Position numbers and translations under genes: made by a program. From NCBI GenBank assembly GCA_905202125.1, contig CAJKQX010000093.1, positions 1-7,088 on the forward strand: a DNA stretch of 7,088 nucleotides. The letters are read 5' to 3'. The notes beneath the pieces were generated by a model. It did no database searches, had not been told where the DNA came from, and saw only the letters and a program-made list of their open reading frames with translations. The DNA comes from an uncultured Prevotella sp. (lineage in GTDB: Bacteria; Bacteroidota; Bacteroidia; Bacteroidales; Bacteroidaceae). Of this stretch, positions 7,035 through 7,088 are shown piece after piece (position 1 is the first letter of the stretch; each line of letters opens with the position of its first letter).

Positions 7035-7088
7035 GATACTGTTTCTTTGAGTGTGTCTGAGTGAAGGCACTGAAAAAAAGGACCCGTC
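7035..7088. repeat. Right copy of the 54-bp terminal inverted repeat
   Basis: Exact reverse complement of 2-55. It lies 48 bp beyond the TPR-gene terminator (6987-7034 holds nothing recognisable). The inner boundary reads CAATTA then GATACTG here and, on the opposite strand at the left end, AAAATC then GATACTG, so the unique flanks differ while the repeat begins at the same base in both. This is what is expected where one element sits at two chromosomal sites in opposite orientation, or where an assembler meets the same repeat twice. Confidence 0.9.

Overview
The window looks like a piece of a Bacteroidales chromosome, most likely Prevotellaceae. The evidence is the protein style (a 417-residue phosphoglycerate kinase with the extra N-domain insertion typical of Bacteroidetes), AT-rich intergenic regions, almost no Shine-Dalgarno sequences, and promoters of the Bacteroidetes type (TTTG, then TAnnTTTG). 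The genus is an inference from general familiarity; no 16S or other marker is present.

Layout. Positions 2-55 and 7035-7088 are a perfect 54-bp inverted repeat, so the same sequence borders the window on both sides, pointing outward. Positions 56-322 have no convincing gene. They hold a striking 22-bp-period array of GTAC dyads (111-198) and then the rho-independent terminator of pgk. Three minus-strand housekeeping genes follow: pgk (glycolysis, 323-1576), queC (queuosine/7-deazaguanine synthesis, 1688-2341) and radA (recombination and branch migration, 2346-3743). radA and queC are 4 nt apart and form an operon; pgk has its own -7 promoter element in the 111-bp gap below queC. At 3744-3812 radA diverges from a plus-strand pair: a lipoprotein with a periplasmic-binding-protein-like domain (3813-4727) and a 718-residue TPR protein (4766-6922). 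The pair ends in a strong terminator at 6945-6986.

How the parts fit. The minus-strand genes are ordinary core genes with no obvious link to one another. The plus-strand pair looks like one transcription unit whose promoter overlaps the radA promoter. It combines an envelope-anchored binding-protein fold with a cytoplasmic-looking TPR scaffold, and no transporter permease or ATPase is in the window; its function is not known to me. The least explained elements are the GTAC array, the orphan lipoprotein/TPR pair, and the inverted repeats at the ends. The repeats most simply read as two copies of one mobile or dispersed element flanking this segment, or as assembly-graph overlap at such an element. 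I see no convincing defence system, CRISPR array, tRNA or rRNA here.
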